DNA from: Pullulanibacillus sp. KACC 23026 | Lineage (GTDB): Bacteria > Bacillota > Bacilli > Bacillales > Sporolactobacillaceae | NCBI RefSeq assembly: GCF_029094525.1 | Contig: NZ_CP119107.1 | Location: 372,001 to 436,000, forward strand | Direction: 5' to 3' | DNA length: 64,000 nt | Shown: positions 13,879 through 22,784 of the stretch, piece after piece | How the letters are laid out: every line of letters begins with the position of its first letter | How positions within the stretch are numbered: the first letter of the stretch is position 1 | The notes under the pieces: generated by a model | The model's database searches: none | Told to the model about the DNA's origin: nothing | The model's input: the letters and a program-made list of their open reading frames with translations, nothing else | Translations under genes and position numbers: made by a program

Positions 13879-14205
13879 ATCCATTTATTTTTTAAGGAGC
13901 CGCCTTTTACGGCTTCTTTTTTTGTGCGATTAGAAGCTTTTTCTAGGATTTGGATACCATCCGATTTTTTTCTAATTTTTTTGGCTAAATAGGAGATCTG
14001 TCTCGACCTCCTCCACCATTAGTTGACCCATTTTTGCTAGATATGGTTATAATTCAATATAATCAAGTCAGAGCTCGGATTATGACAAAAAAGCCGACTT
14101 GTAACAGAGTTGAAATCTATTGGCTCACCCCAAGCCGTTCTAAAGGCCTGTCCAACCCCATAAAATAAAACAAGTTATTATTTAGGGTCTTGGAGGTCTT
14201 TTTCA
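13879..14205. other. murA-spoIID intergenic region
   Basis: Contains the murA terminator and a TTGACC (14023-14028) with TATAAT (14048-14053) at a 19-nt spacing, longer than usual for sigma-A. spoIID is normally sigma-E dependent, but I could not identify a clear sigma-E site. Confidence 0.4.
13892..13923 (+). terminator. Terminator after murA
   Basis: AGGAGCCG...CGGCTTCT hairpin followed by a run of seven Ts. Confidence 0.75.
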
Positions 14206-15255
14206 TTGAAGAAACGATATCCCGTAATCATTGTAGCTGTTCTTCTGCTCACGATTCTCATTCTGCCATCGCTCATTGTCCTAAATGTCCATAAAGGAGA
14301 AGGCAAACAGGAAGCTGTAAAGGCTCCTAAAGTCAAGAGTGCAAATAAAGCAGAAGACAATCCCATTGCTGTCGAAACGGCGGCTCTCCCAGTAACCGTC
14401 TATCGCTCATCGTCAGGAACAGTAGATGATCTGACTCTTCACGATTATTTGGTAGGGGTTGTTGCCTGTGAAATGCCGGCCAATTTTAAAATGGAGGCTT
14501 TAAAAGCTCAGGCGCTTGCCGCGAGAACGTACGTCGTGGATCGTTTGCTGACCGATTCTTCGAGCGCAAAAGTACCTAAGGGTGTCAAAGCCAATGTTAT
14601 CGATACAACTGATGATCAAGTCTATAAAAGTCCACAGCAATTAAAAGAACTGTGGGGTTCCGCGTACGCTTCTAAGATCAAACGAATTGAAGAAGCGGTC
14701 ACGGCAACAGAAGGAGAAGTTATTACTTATAAAGGGAAGATTATTGGCTATCCTGCTTTCTTTTCGACAAGCAATGGCTATACAGAGAATGCCAATGAGT
14801 ATTATGAAACCTCAATCCCTTACTTAAAAAGTGTACCTAGTAAATGGGACCTTAAATCACCAAAATATAAAACAACAATAAGTCTCACCGTTTCAAATGT
14901 GGAAGCTGCATTAGGCGTATCATTAGACTCAACCAATGGAGCAATCGGGGAAGTGAAGAAGTGGACAACAGGAAAGCGAATAGCGGATATAGAGATAAGC
15001 GGTCATGAGTTTACAGGGCGCGAGGTTAGAGAAAAATTAAACCTTAGATCCGCCGATTTTGTCATGAAAAGAGAGGGCAATGAGGTTCAAATTACCACTT
15101 ACGGCTATGGTCATGGCGTGGGGATGAGCCAATATGGGGCTAATGGAATGGCGCAAGAGGGAAAGACCTACAAACAAATTGTTCAATATTATTATTCAGG
15201 TTCATCCGTCTCCAACATGGCCACTGAGTTAGCCCAAATTAAGGAAAAACTTTGA
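14206..15255 (+). CDS. spoIID: Stage II sporulation protein D (peptidoglycan lytic transglycosylase)
   Basis: Membrane-anchored enzyme of the DMP engulfment complex that cleaves septal peptidoglycan with SpoIIM and SpoIIP. 349 aa; N-terminal membrane helix (residues 6-27). The SpoIID domain holds the catalytic Glu in ACEMPANFKMEALKAQA and the conserved GYGHGVGMSQYGANGMA near the C-terminus. Start is TTG 14206 with GGAGGTC 7 nt upstream. Next to spoIIQ, as often found. Confidence 0.95.
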   Translation: MKKRYPVIIVAVLLLTILILPSLIVLNVHKGEGKQEAVKAPKVKSANKAEDNPIAVETAALPVTVYRSSSGTVDDLTLHDYLVGVVACEMPANFKMEALKAQALAARTYVVDRLLTDSSSAKVPKGVKANVIDTTDDQVYKSPQQLKELWGSAYASKIKRIEEAVTATEGEVITYKGKIIGYPAFFSTSNGYTENANEYYETSIPYLKSVPSKWDLKSPKYKTTISLTVSNVEAALGVSLDSTNGAIGEVKKWTTGKRIADIEISGHEFTGREVREKLNLRSADFVMKREGNEVQITTYGYGHGVGMSQYGANGMAQEGKTYKQIVQYYYSGSSVSNMATELAQIKEKL

Positions 15256-15336
15256 GTCTCTGAATTCACTTGAAGCTGTATTAAAGGTGAAATAGAAGAC
15301 TTGTCGAAAAATAGTTAATAATTTATGAGATTATGT

Positions 15337-15365
15337 GTATAAACCTTTGGAAATCTGTTCAAACT
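15337..15365 (+). promoter_or_regulatory. Candidate sigma-F promoter of spoIIQ
   Basis: GTATA (15337-15341), 15-nt spacer, GTTCAAACT (15357-15365). This matches the sigma-F pattern GYATA / GGnnAnAMT at all but one defined -10 position. It would give a very short leader of about 13 nt before the SD AGAGGTG. Confidence 0.4.
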
Positions 15366-15384
15366 GTTTCCAGAGGTGATAATC

Positions 15385-16266
15385 ATGAAAGATGATAAGA
15401 GAAACCCGCAAGAAGAAAATTTAACTAAATTGCGAAAGGTCTCTAGAAAACGCTGGTTTTACCCTGCAATCTATCTTTGTGTTGCTGCTTTAGTGATGTC
15501 AGGTGTCTTATGGATGGAAAATGGAATCAATAAAAATACAAATCAATCAGATTCCAAAACATCTCATAATCAAACGGCATCCAGTCCAAAAACAAATAAC
15601 GCGGCTGTTCCTGCAAACACACTGAACAAAGAAGTTTTAGATTGGCCAGTGTCTGACCCAAGTACTGTAACCATTGCCCAAAAATTCTATGATGCCAATG
15701 CATCACAGAAAGATCAAGCTGCCGCCCTTGTAAGATACGATAATACTTATGCACCGAACACAGGGATTAATCTTGTTTCTAAAGACAAGAAGTCCTTTGA
15801 TGTAACGGCCGCTATGAGTGGAACCGTAACGGAAGCAGCTCAGGATCCTTTATTAGGCTATAAGGTTGAAATCTCACATAGTAATGGTGTGACAACCTTA
15901 TATGAAAGCTTGGCATCAATCGATGTTCAAAAGGGTGACCGTGTATCTCAAGGTCAGTTAATTGGCGAAGCTGGAACAAGCAAATACTTTCAATCAATCG
16001 GTACCACGCTGCATTTTGAAGTAAGAAAAGATAATGTCCCAGTCAATCCAACTTCTTTCTGGGATAAAACGTCTTCAGATGTAACGGTAACGAAGAACCA
16101 ACCAAGCCAAGCAACAATGAGCCAAAGCAGCTCTGGCAGCACAGGCAATGACAGCCAACAATCTAACAGCGATAACAATATGAATAACAGCACCGACTCA
16201 TCACAAAGCACACAAGACTCTGCTAACTCGGATACGAATTCATCCGATAGCGGTGCATCTAACTAA
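15385..16266 (+). CDS. spoIIQ: Stage II sporulation protein SpoIIQ (degenerate LytM domain)
   Basis: Forespore half of the SpoIIQ-SpoIIIAH channel across the engulfed space. 293 aa: basic N-terminus, one membrane helix (about residues 27-43), Ser/Thr/Asn linker, LytM/M23 domain (about 120-225), and a Ser/Asn/Asp-rich tail. The position of the first zinc His is PNTGINL, so the metal site is lost as in B. subtilis SpoIIQ, while the later LHFEVRKD motif remains. ATG 15385 follows AGAGGTG; GTG 15376 is in frame but lacks an SD. Confidence 0.93.
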   Translation: MKDDKRNPQEENLTKLRKVSRKRWFYPAIYLCVAALVMSGVLWMENGINKNTNQSDSKTSHNQTASSPKTNNAAVPANTLNKEVLDWPVSDPSTVTIAQKFYDANASQKDQAAALVRYDNTYAPNTGINLVSKDKKSFDVTAAMSGTVTEAAQDPLLGYKVEISHSNGVTTLYESLASIDVQKGDRVSQGQLIGEAGTSKYFQSIGTTLHFEVRKDNVPVNPTSFWDKTSSDVTVTKNQPSQATMSQSSSGSTGNDSQQSNSDNNMNNSTDSSQSTQDSANSDTNSSDSGASN

Positions 16267-16286
16267 CATAGCGTTTAACTGTTATG

Positions 16287-16318
16287 ACCATTGACCTAAA
16301 GTGTCAGTGGTTTTTTTT
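16287..16318 (+). terminator. Terminator after spoIIQ
   Basis: ACCATTGAC (16287-16295) pairs with GTCAGTGGT (16303-16311, one G-T pair), then eight Ts. Confidence 0.82.
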
Positions 16319-16421
16319 GTTCTAAAAACTAGTATGACACGATCAGGAAGAATTATGTATAAAAATTGAAATAAAAATGTCCAGTAAGGGCTATAGATTG
16401 ATTCTATGGTTCACTCTTGAG

Positions 16422-16450
16422 TGAAACGGGAGAACCGTCCCCGCGTTTCA
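16422..16450. repeat. REP-like palindrome TGAAACGGG...CCCGCGTTTCA
   Basis: TGAAACG (16422-16428) and CGTTTCA (16444-16450) enclose GGAGAACCGTCCCC. It marks the left edge of the accessory island and resembles REP sequences found near RAYT transposases in Bacillales (recalled from general knowledge, not searched). Confidence 0.55.
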
Positions 16451-16452
16451 TG

Positions 16453-16481
16453 TTGATTATCTTGAGTTTTTTTAATAATAT
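16453..16481 (+). promoter_or_regulatory. Putative promoter of the DUF1028 gene
   Basis: TTGATT (16453-16458), 17 nt, TAATAT (16476-16481), about 50 nt before the ATG at 16530. Confidence 0.4.
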
Positions 16482-16529
16482 GATAATAAGGGTAAAAATG
16501 GTAGACGATGAGTGAGGAGGCAATTATAA

Positions 16530-17426
16530 ATGAGTATTAGTCCACCCAAAGATATTATTGCAACGTTTTCGATAGTCGGATATGATCCTGAAGCTGAAGA
16601 GTGGGGGGTGGCGGTACAATCGAAGTTTCTTGGGGTCGGAGCGGTTGTTCCCTATGCTAAAGCCGGAGTTGGGGCGGTGGCAACGCAATCATTGGCGAAT
16701 ACTTCTTATGGACCTGATGGACTAGCTTTAATCGAAAAAGGCTACACAGCTGAAGAAGCCATTCGCAGACTCGTGGAAAATGATCCAGATCGCGATCAGC
16801 GCCAAGTCGGGATGGTGGATCGGAATGGACATGCAGCTACCTATACAGGAAAAAATTGTTATGACTGGGCCGGGGGAATGACAGGTCCTGGCTTTGCTGC
16901 TCAAGGAAATATTTTAGTTGGAAAAGAAACAGTTATGGCAATGGGTGAGACCTTTGTCAAGTCAAATGGGTCTCTAGCAGAACGGCTGCTTACAGCACTT
17001 GCGGCTGGCCAAAGGGCTGGTGGTGATAAGCGAGGACGGCAGTCGGCAGCATTGCTTATTGTTAAAGAGAAGGGCGGCTATGGAGGGTATAATGACCGAG
17101 CGCTTGATCTGCGCGTAGATGACCACCCCACCCCGATTAAGGAACTTCGGCGTATTTTTGACCTTCATCAGCTGTATTTTTCAAAAAGTAAGAAAGAGGA
17201 CATCATTCCAATCACTAATGACTTGAAGCTGGAAATTGTAGAAGAGCTTCTTCGAGTCGGTTACATAAAGGAAGAGACTATTCCAGAAAATGATGATCAA
17301 TTTTATAAAGAATTGACGACCTTTTACCATACTGAAAATTTTGAAGAACGTGAACAAGAAAGAGGTTATATTGACTGGGCGGTAATGCAATTTTTAAAAC
17401 AAATGTCCCCAATAAACAGAGGATAG
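16530..17426 (+). CDS. DUF1028 family protein, putative Ntn-type hydrolase
   Basis: 298 aa, cytoplasmic (no signal). Family landmarks: FSIVGYDPEAEEWGVAVQSKFLGVGAVVPYA region near the N-terminus, GVGAVATQSLAN, and the central GKNCYDWAGGMTGPGFAAQGNILVG. The C-terminal third (residues 215-298) is the less conserved extension seen in some members. The family is thought to share the Ntn-hydrolase fold, but substrates are not established to my knowledge. It is 7 nt upstream of an Lrp/AsnC regulator, and a peptide transporter and a Ggt-like Ntn-hydrolase follow, so a role in processing an imported amide or gamma-linked peptide is a reasonable inference. Confidence 0.82.
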   Translation: MSISPPKDIIATFSIVGYDPEAEEWGVAVQSKFLGVGAVVPYAKAGVGAVATQSLANTSYGPDGLALIEKGYTAEEAIRRLVENDPDRDQRQVGMVDRNGHAATYTGKNCYDWAGGMTGPGFAAQGNILVGKETVMAMGETFVKSNGSLAERLLTALAAGQRAGGDKRGRQSAALLIVKEKGGYGGYNDRALDLRVDDHPTPIKELRRIFDLHQLYFSKSKKEDIIPITNDLKLEIVEELLRVGYIKEETIPENDDQFYKELTTFYHTENFEEREQERGYIDWAVMQFLKQMSPINRG

Positions 17427-17433
17427 GTGAAGA

Positions 17434-17883
17434 ATGAAATTAGACGATACTGATAAACGTATTATTGAGCTCCTAGCACAAAATGGTCGAATGTCATATG
17501 TAGACATAGGAAAAGAACTTGGCCTATCCAGAGTATCCGTTCGTGAGAGAGTGAATCAGCTTTGTGAGTCAGGAGTCATTGAACAATTTAGTATTGTAAT
17601 CAATTCAGAGTTGTTCGGAAAAACAGTCTCGGCTTTTTTTGAGGTGGATTGTGAGCCTAATGCATTGGTAACAGTCGCAGAAACACTAGTGAATCATCCG
17701 AGTGTCGCCAGCTGTTATCAAATGACCGGGCCAAGCACACTGCATATGCATGTTTTAGTGGATGATTTTAGTACGCTCGAAAAATTCATTAACGAAGAAA
17801 TTTACACACTAAAAGGCATTACTCGAGTGGACAGCCATATTCTCCTTCGACGGTTTAAAAGTCGAAATGGTTTAAAATTATAA
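17434..17883 (+). CDS. Lrp/AsnC family transcriptional regulator
   Basis: 149 aa. N-terminal winged HTH (LDDTDKRIIELLAQNGRMS, then ELGLSRVSVRERVNQLCESG) and C-terminal RAM ligand-binding domain (about residues 68-145). Starts 7 nt after the DUF1028 gene, so cotranscribed. Likely senses an amino acid and controls this operon and/or the divergently arranged leader of the transporter downstream. The specific effector cannot be told from sequence. Confidence 0.9.
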   Translation: MKLDDTDKRIIELLAQNGRMSYVDIGKELGLSRVSVRERVNQLCESGVIEQFSIVINSELFGKTVSAFFEVDCEPNALVTVAETLVNHPSVASCYQMTGPSTLHMHVLVDDFSTLEKFINEEIYTLKGITRVDSHILLRRFKSRNGLKL

Positions 17884-17900
17884 CAAGTTGGATTTGATCA

Positions 17901-17940
17901 GACTGAATTTGGAGTTGAACTCCATGTTCAGTCTTTTTTT
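17901..17940 (+). terminator. Terminator after the AsnC-type regulator
   Basis: GACTGAA...TTCAGTC with an inner TGGAGTT/AACTCCA stem, followed by a T-run. Confidence 0.85.
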
Positions 17941-18137
17941 GTTGTATTTGTAAAGCAACAATATAAATGGAATTCTGTTCTCACCTTGTAAAGAAAAAGC
18001 ATTAGGTGCATAAAAAAAATGTAACTACACACCACTTGAGAAGGCTTGCAATCGGTATTCCTTTAGCAATTTATTAAAATAAAGCGCTACCAAAAAGAAA
18101 GAATATATAACGAATTAAATATTTTTCGAATATACAG

Positions 18138-18166
18138 TTGATTAATAGGGTAACTTGTCATATAAT
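18138..18166 (+). promoter_or_regulatory. Putative sigma-A promoter of the oligopeptide transporter operon
   Basis: TTGATT (18138-18143), 17-nt spacer, TATAAT (18161-18166). Leader of about 165 nt to the first start codon. Confidence 0.68.
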
Positions 18167-18185
18167 TTTAAAATATAAAATTTAA

Positions 18186-18229
18186 TTACGTTTGTTAATA
18201 TATTACGGGTTTTCAATTAACATACGTAA
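18186..18229 (+). promoter_or_regulatory. 14-bp inverted repeat in the transporter leader
   Basis: TTACGTTTGTTAAT (18186-18199) against ATTAACATACGTAA (18216-18229), one mismatch, 16-nt loop. Located about 13-57 nt after the predicted start, it could be an operator for the adjacent AsnC-type regulator or an mRNA hairpin. Confidence 0.5.
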
Positions 18230-18339
18230 GCAAAATTCCAATTTAGCGTAACAAAGGAGGAAGTTTTTGGTAAAATAGTAAACTTATTAACGAAGGAAAA
18301 TTTTGAATATTACTTAACATTTGAAAAGAGGTGGTCGAA

Positions 18340-19281
18340 TTGACGGCATTGATAGGCAGACGGATAGTCCAAATGATACTTTTATTATTTGGTGTTTCAT
18401 TTGTCGTATTTATAAGCATGCATTTAGCTCCTGGGGATCCAGCCTCAATTATTGGCGGACCAACCGCCACAAAGTCCGATATCCTCAATATCCGGCATCG
18501 GCTTGGCCTTGATCAACCCATACTAGTTCAGTACTGGAATTACCTTGTCAATCTCCTCCACGGGAATCTAGGATATTCGTTTCAAACGCAGCGAACGGTA
18601 TCAAGCGAAATTCTAACAAGACTCCCAAATACAGTCGAGTTAGCGATAGCGAGTGTTATTGTATCAATTATTATAGGTATTCCAGCAGGGATTATTTCAG
18701 CGCTTAAACAGAACTCATGGTTAGATGTTTTGAGCACAACGGTTTCTTTGGGCGGAATCTCAGTTCCTAACTTCTGGTTAGGAGCGATGTTAATTCTCAT
18801 ATTTGCCGTTCATTTTCAGTGGCTGCCAGTAGGTGGTTTGGATGCACCGATTTGGACATTGCAGGGTTTAAAAGAGATCCTCCTTCCAGCCTTTACTTTA
18901 GGAACCGGATCAGCCGCTATGATTGCAAGAATGAGCCGGTCCTCGATGTTAGAAATTATTCGTTCTGATTTTGTTCGAACGGCCCGAGCGAAAGGGGTCA
19001 AAGAACGAGTGGTAATATGGGTGCATTGTTTAAGAAATGCCATGATTCCAGTTATAACCGTTGTTGGGTTGAATTTTGGCTTCTTATTAGGTGGAACTAT
19101 TATTACGGAACAAGTTTTTGCAATTAATGGAATCGGACGACTAATGGTGGAGTCTATTTCATCGAGAGATTTTCCAATGGTCCAAGGAGCAGTTCTTCTT
19201 GTTGCAGCCATATTTGTCGTTGTCAATCTAATTGTGGATATTGTCTACGTGCTCGTTGACCCAAGAATTAATTATGATTAA
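18340..19281 (+). CDS. oppB: Oligopeptide/dipeptide ABC transporter permease (OppB/DppB type)
   Basis: 313 aa, six predicted membrane helices. N-terminal family block RRIVQMILLLFGVSFVVFISMHLAPGDPA and EAA-type loop in the region ARTAKGVKERVV. I prefer TTG 18340 since AAGAGGTGG lies just upstream; GTG 18331 is in frame but overlaps the SD. First of five genes encoding a complete importer. Confidence 0.92.
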   Translation: MTALIGRRIVQMILLLFGVSFVVFISMHLAPGDPASIIGGPTATKSDILNIRHRLGLDQPILVQYWNYLVNLLHGNLGYSFQTQRTVSSEILTRLPNTVELAIASVIVSIIIGIPAGIISALKQNSWLDVLSTTVSLGGISVPNFWLGAMLILIFAVHFQWLPVGGLDAPIWTLQGLKEILLPAFTLGTGSAAMIARMSRSSMLEIIRSDFVRTARAKGVKERVVIWVHCLRNAMIPVITVVGLNFGFLLGGTIITEQVFAINGIGRLMVESISSRDFPMVQGAVLLVAAIFVVVNLIVDIVYVLVDPRINYD

Positions 19282-19305
19282 TCACTAAAGGAAAGGAGGA
19301 TGACC

Positions 19306-20187
19306 ATGCAAACGGAAGTGAGTCCGCAGGTTTCTATTTCAGTAAAAAGAAAGCTTGGATTTCCAAAAGGGATACGCCTATTTCTAAGACACCGGCTGGC
19401 GGTTGTGGGTTTAGTCATTATTCTTGCTCAAATTGTTCTGGCACTTGGGGCCCATTGGTTTACTCCCTATGATCCTCTTGCTCAAGATCTATCGCACGCT
19501 AATCTAAAACCAGGAACACCTGGACATTGGCTAGGAACGGACAACTTTGGAAGGGATATGTGGTCTCGACTCATCTTTGGAGCAAGAATTTCATTGGCAG
19601 TCGGCTTTTCATCAGTTGTTTTTGGAACCGTCTTTGGTGTCATACTAGGTCTTTTAGCAGGGTATTATCGGTTGTTAGATGGAATCATTATGAGATTATC
19701 TGATTTAATGTTTGCTTTCCCTGGTATACTTCTTGCCTTACTTATTGTGGCGATCCTTGGCTCGAGCCTATTAAATGTCGTCATTGCCATTAGTATTTGG
19801 TCTGTGCCAAGCTGTGCAAGAATAGTGAGGGGCAGTGTGTTATCTGTAAAAAATAAAGAATATATAACAGCTATGAAATCATTGGGGGCAAGTGATTTTC
19901 GTATTATAGTCTGTCACATTCTTCCAAACTGTTTAGCTCCTATTATTGTGTTTGCTACGATGCACATGGCAACAGCCATTCTTTCAACTTCGTCTCTCAG
20001 CTTTTTAGGCTTAGGTGCTTCTCCTTCAACACCAGAATGGGGAGCGATGATTGCCGCGGGGCAACAGTATATGTGGCAAGCCCCTCACATGGTTATTGTT
20101 CCAGGAATCGCTATTATGTTGGTCGTCTTTGCTTTTAACGTTGTAGGGGATGCTTTAAGAGATATTCTTGATCCTAATTCAAACTAA
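19306..20187 (+). CDS. oppC: Oligopeptide/dipeptide ABC transporter permease (OppC/DppC type)
   Basis: 293 aa. Landmarks: LGTDNFGRDMWSRLIFGARISL, the EAA loop YITAMKSLGASDFRII with HILPN, and LGASPSTPEWGAMI. ATG 19306 is 7 nt from AAAGGAGG; the in-frame ATG 19300 directly follows the SD. Confidence 0.93.
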   Translation: MQTEVSPQVSISVKRKLGFPKGIRLFLRHRLAVVGLVIILAQIVLALGAHWFTPYDPLAQDLSHANLKPGTPGHWLGTDNFGRDMWSRLIFGARISLAVGFSSVVFGTVFGVILGLLAGYYRLLDGIIMRLSDLMFAFPGILLALLIVAILGSSLLNVVIAISIWSVPSCARIVRGSVLSVKNKEYITAMKSLGASDFRIIVCHILPNCLAPIIVFATMHMATAILSTSSLSFLGLGASPSTPEWGAMIAAGQQYMWQAPHMVIVPGIAIMLVVFAFNVVGDALRDILDPNSN

Positions 20188-20218
20188 CTGAAAATTATAA
20201 AAAACAGGAGGGATTTAT

Positions 20219-21778
20219 ATGAAGAAAGCTTCTATAATTAAGCTATTAGCTGTCGTCTTCGTTTTAGGGCTTATCCTATCTGGATGCTCATCGTCGACAT
20301 CAACGTCATCAAATGCATCAGGTTCAAACTCTGCCAGTAAAAATGCGCCACAAGAAATTACGTATGGCCAAACCTCAAAGGTGGTGGGTCTTTCACCCAT
20401 CATGACAAACGACTCAGTTTCGCAAAACGTTATCAACCAAATCTATGAAACTTTGTTTAGAAGAGATTCCAAAACAAACAAAATTGAACCGCTGCTTGCA
20501 ACTGGCTATGATAATCCAGATAAATTGACTTGGGTCATTCACCTTCGAAAAGGGGTGAAATTCCAAGATGGAACGCCTTTCAATGCCGAAGCAGTTAAGT
20601 ATGATTTTGATAAATTCCGTGATCCAAAAACAGGTGCACCGCGGGGCTCTCTCCTAGCTGCTATTACAAGTGTGACGGTTAAGGATGATTACACAGTTGT
20701 TCTTAAAACAGCTAAACCATATGGTCCAATGCTAGCTGATCTATCGCATGGTAATGCCGCAATTGTCAGTCCAACGGCTGACAAAAAACAAGATCTAATG
20801 AAGAATCCAGTTGGTACAGGTCCATTTATGTTAAAAGAATGGGTGCCAGGGGATCATGTCACCCTTGTTAAGAATCCTAATTATTGGGGAAAAGCTCCAA
20901 AACTAGACAAAGTTACTTTTAAAGTCGTACCAGATGAAAACACCGCGATCTCAATGCTTCAAACTGGACAAATTGATTTTCTAGACAGTATTCCTGCCGA
21001 ACAATGGGATCATGTTAAGTCATTGAACAATGTGACAACTGTCAAAAAAGCGGGAACACCTATTTCCTATCTCGCCTTTAACACCCAAAGAGCACCAATG
21101 AATGATTTGGCTTTTCGCCAAGCTGTTTCCTATGCGATTGATCGTGATGCCTATGTGAAACAATTAAATGGTCTCGGAACAAAATCCAATAGTATTATTG
21201 GACCAATGGTTTCTGGTTATGATCCTTCTGTAGAGAAGGAAGGGTACAATTATGATCCAGCTAAAGCGAAGAAACTCATTGATCAAAACGGCTGGAAAGG
21301 TAAAACCATTAATATGTTGGTTGCCAATACACCTAGCTATATGCAAATGGCCCAAATTGTTCAAGCCGATCTTAAGAAAGTCGGACTTAATGTTAAAATG
21401 ACCACCATGGAATGGGGAACCTTCCTTGACGTTAGTAGAAAAGGGAACTTTGATATTACATTCCTTGGTTGGACAAACAGTACAGCTGATGGAAGTGAAC
21501 TGCTCTATCCTAACCTTGCAACCGACAATATCGGGACGTCCAATATCCCACGCTATAGCAACAAGCAATTTGATGATCTTGTTAACCAATCTCGTTACTC
21601 TGTTGACCAAGATGTCCGCAATAAAGCATTAAACGAAGCGAATGAAATTGCGATTAAAGACGCACCTTGGGTAGTTATGGATGACAGTGATGTCTCACTT
21701 GCTTATAACAAAAACATTCAAGGGTTAGAAGTTAGTCCAGAAGGCAATTGGTATTTAAATAACGTTTATAGAAAGTAG
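20219..21778 (+). CDS. oppA: Oligopeptide ABC transporter substrate-binding lipoprotein
   Basis: 519 aa, SBP family 5. Lipobox LSGC at about residues 20-23 predicts a diacylglyceryl-Cys anchor, followed by a Ser/Thr/Asn linker. Family blocks: LRKGVKFQDGTPFNAEAV and NPVGTGPFMLKEW with VKNPNYWGKAP. The order permease-permease-SBP-ATPase-ATPase differs from the opp operons that begin with oppA. Bound peptide class cannot be told from sequence; context suggests products of secreted proteases or gamma-linked peptides. Confidence 0.92.
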   Translation: MKKASIIKLLAVVFVLGLILSGCSSSTSTSSNASGSNSASKNAPQEITYGQTSKVVGLSPIMTNDSVSQNVINQIYETLFRRDSKTNKIEPLLATGYDNPDKLTWVIHLRKGVKFQDGTPFNAEAVKYDFDKFRDPKTGAPRGSLLAAITSVTVKDDYTVVLKTAKPYGPMLADLSHGNAAIVSPTADKKQDLMKNPVGTGPFMLKEWVPGDHVTLVKNPNYWGKAPKLDKVTFKVVPDENTAISMLQTGQIDFLDSIPAEQWDHVKSLNNVTTVKKAGTPISYLAFNTQRAPMNDLAFRQAVSYAIDRDAYVKQLNGLGTKSNSIIGPMVSGYDPSVEKEGYNYDPAKAKKLIDQNGWKGKTINMLVANTPSYMQMAQIVQADLKKVGLNVKMTTMEWGTFLDVSRKGNFDITFLGWTNSTADGSELLYPNLATDNIGTSNIPRYSNKQFDDLVNQSRYSVDQDVRNKALNEANEIAIKDAPWVVMDDSDVSLAYNKNIQGLEVSPEGNWYLNNVYRK

Positions 21779-21785
21779 GGATCTT

Positions 21786-22784
21786 ATGACTGAGGAAATC
21801 CTCAACATCCAGGATCTCGCTATAGATTTTAAGACGGCTGAAGGTTCGCTTTCAGCCGTTCACAGCCTTTCTTTTTCATTGAAAAAAGGAGAGACGGTCT
21901 GTATTGTAGGCGAATCTGGATGTGGAAAAAGTATAAGCTCGCTTGCAATAATGGGATTGTTACCGAGCAACGGCCGGATTTCAAAAGGCAGCATTCTTTT
22001 TGAAGGGAAAGACCTTGGCCAATTAAAGCCTGAGCAAATGCGTAAAATTAGGGGGAATAAAATCTCGATGATTTTCCAAGAGCCGATGACTGCTCTTAAC
22101 CCTGTTTTTACAATTGGCTTTCAGCTTCGGGAGCCATTAATGATCCATCAAGGGTTATCTAAGAAGGAAGCAAATAAGCGAGGAATTGAACTTCTGAAGC
22201 AAGTCGGTTTATCTTTGCCCGAACAGCGAATGAAACAATATCCTCATGAATTAAGCGGTGGGATGAGGCAACGTGTGATGATTGCGATCGCTTTAGCCTG
22301 TCATCCTCAGATTCTGATCGCCGATGAGCCTACGACGGCTTTGGACGTGACCATACAAGCGCAAATTCTAGATCTTATAAACGATCTTAAGGAACGGCTG
22401 CAAACAGGTGTTGTGATGATTACCCATGATATGGGCGTTGTGGCAGAGACGGCTGACCGAGTGGTTGTCATGTATGCCGGTGAAATTGTCGAAGATGGGT
22501 ATGTGGAGGATATCTTTAACCATCCCCAGCATCCATATACACAAGGGCTTTTAGCTTCTGTTCCATCTGTTGATGGAGAAATAAAAGAATTGAAAGCCAT
22601 TCCGGGATCAATGCCTAATATCAATGAAAAAATTGAGGGCTGCCGTTTTCACCCTCGATGTCCTTATGCTATGGATGCATGCCGCTCCAAAGCCCCCGAT
22701 CTTTTCTCAGAAAAAGACCATCGAACAAGATGTTGGTTAAAGGCAGGTGAACCCGTTGGCGCAGGAAACACTCTTTCAAGTTAA
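21786..22784 (+). CDS. oppD: Oligopeptide ABC transporter ATPase (OppD type)
   Basis: 332 aa. Walker A GESGCGKSI, signature LSGGMRQRVMIA, Walker B ILIADEPTTALD, and the C-terminal oligopeptide-type cluster GCRFHPRCPYAMDACR. It overlaps the next gene by about 30-38 nt. Confidence 0.94.
   Translation: MTEEILNIQDLAIDFKTAEGSLSAVHSLSFSLKKGETVCIVGESGCGKSISSLAIMGLLPSNGRISKGSILFEGKDLGQLKPEQMRKIRGNKISMIFQEPMTALNPVFTIGFQLREPLMIHQGLSKKEANKRGIELLKQVGLSLPEQRMKQYPHELSGGMRQRVMIAIALACHPQILIADEPTTALDVTIQAQILDLINDLKERLQTGVVMITHDMGVVAETADRVVVMYAGEIVEDGYVEDIFNHPQHPYTQGLLASVPSVDGEIKELKAIPGSMPNINEKIEGCRFHPRCPYAMDACRSKAPDLFSEKDHRTRCWLKAGEPVGAGNTLSS

Larger units (their letters stand above)
17884..18339. other. AT-rich region upstream of the peptide transporter operon
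   Basis: 456 nt without a gene. Contains the regulator's terminator, a strong promoter (18138-18166) and a 14-bp inverted repeat (18186-18229). The rest is AT-rich with no structure I can name. Confidence 0.6.

Noticed and set aside
15302-15308. TGTCGAA upstream of spoIIQ as a Spo0A box
   Set aside because: The same 7-mer occurs at several other sites, including inside genes, at about chance frequency. spoIIQ is expected to be sigma-F controlled.
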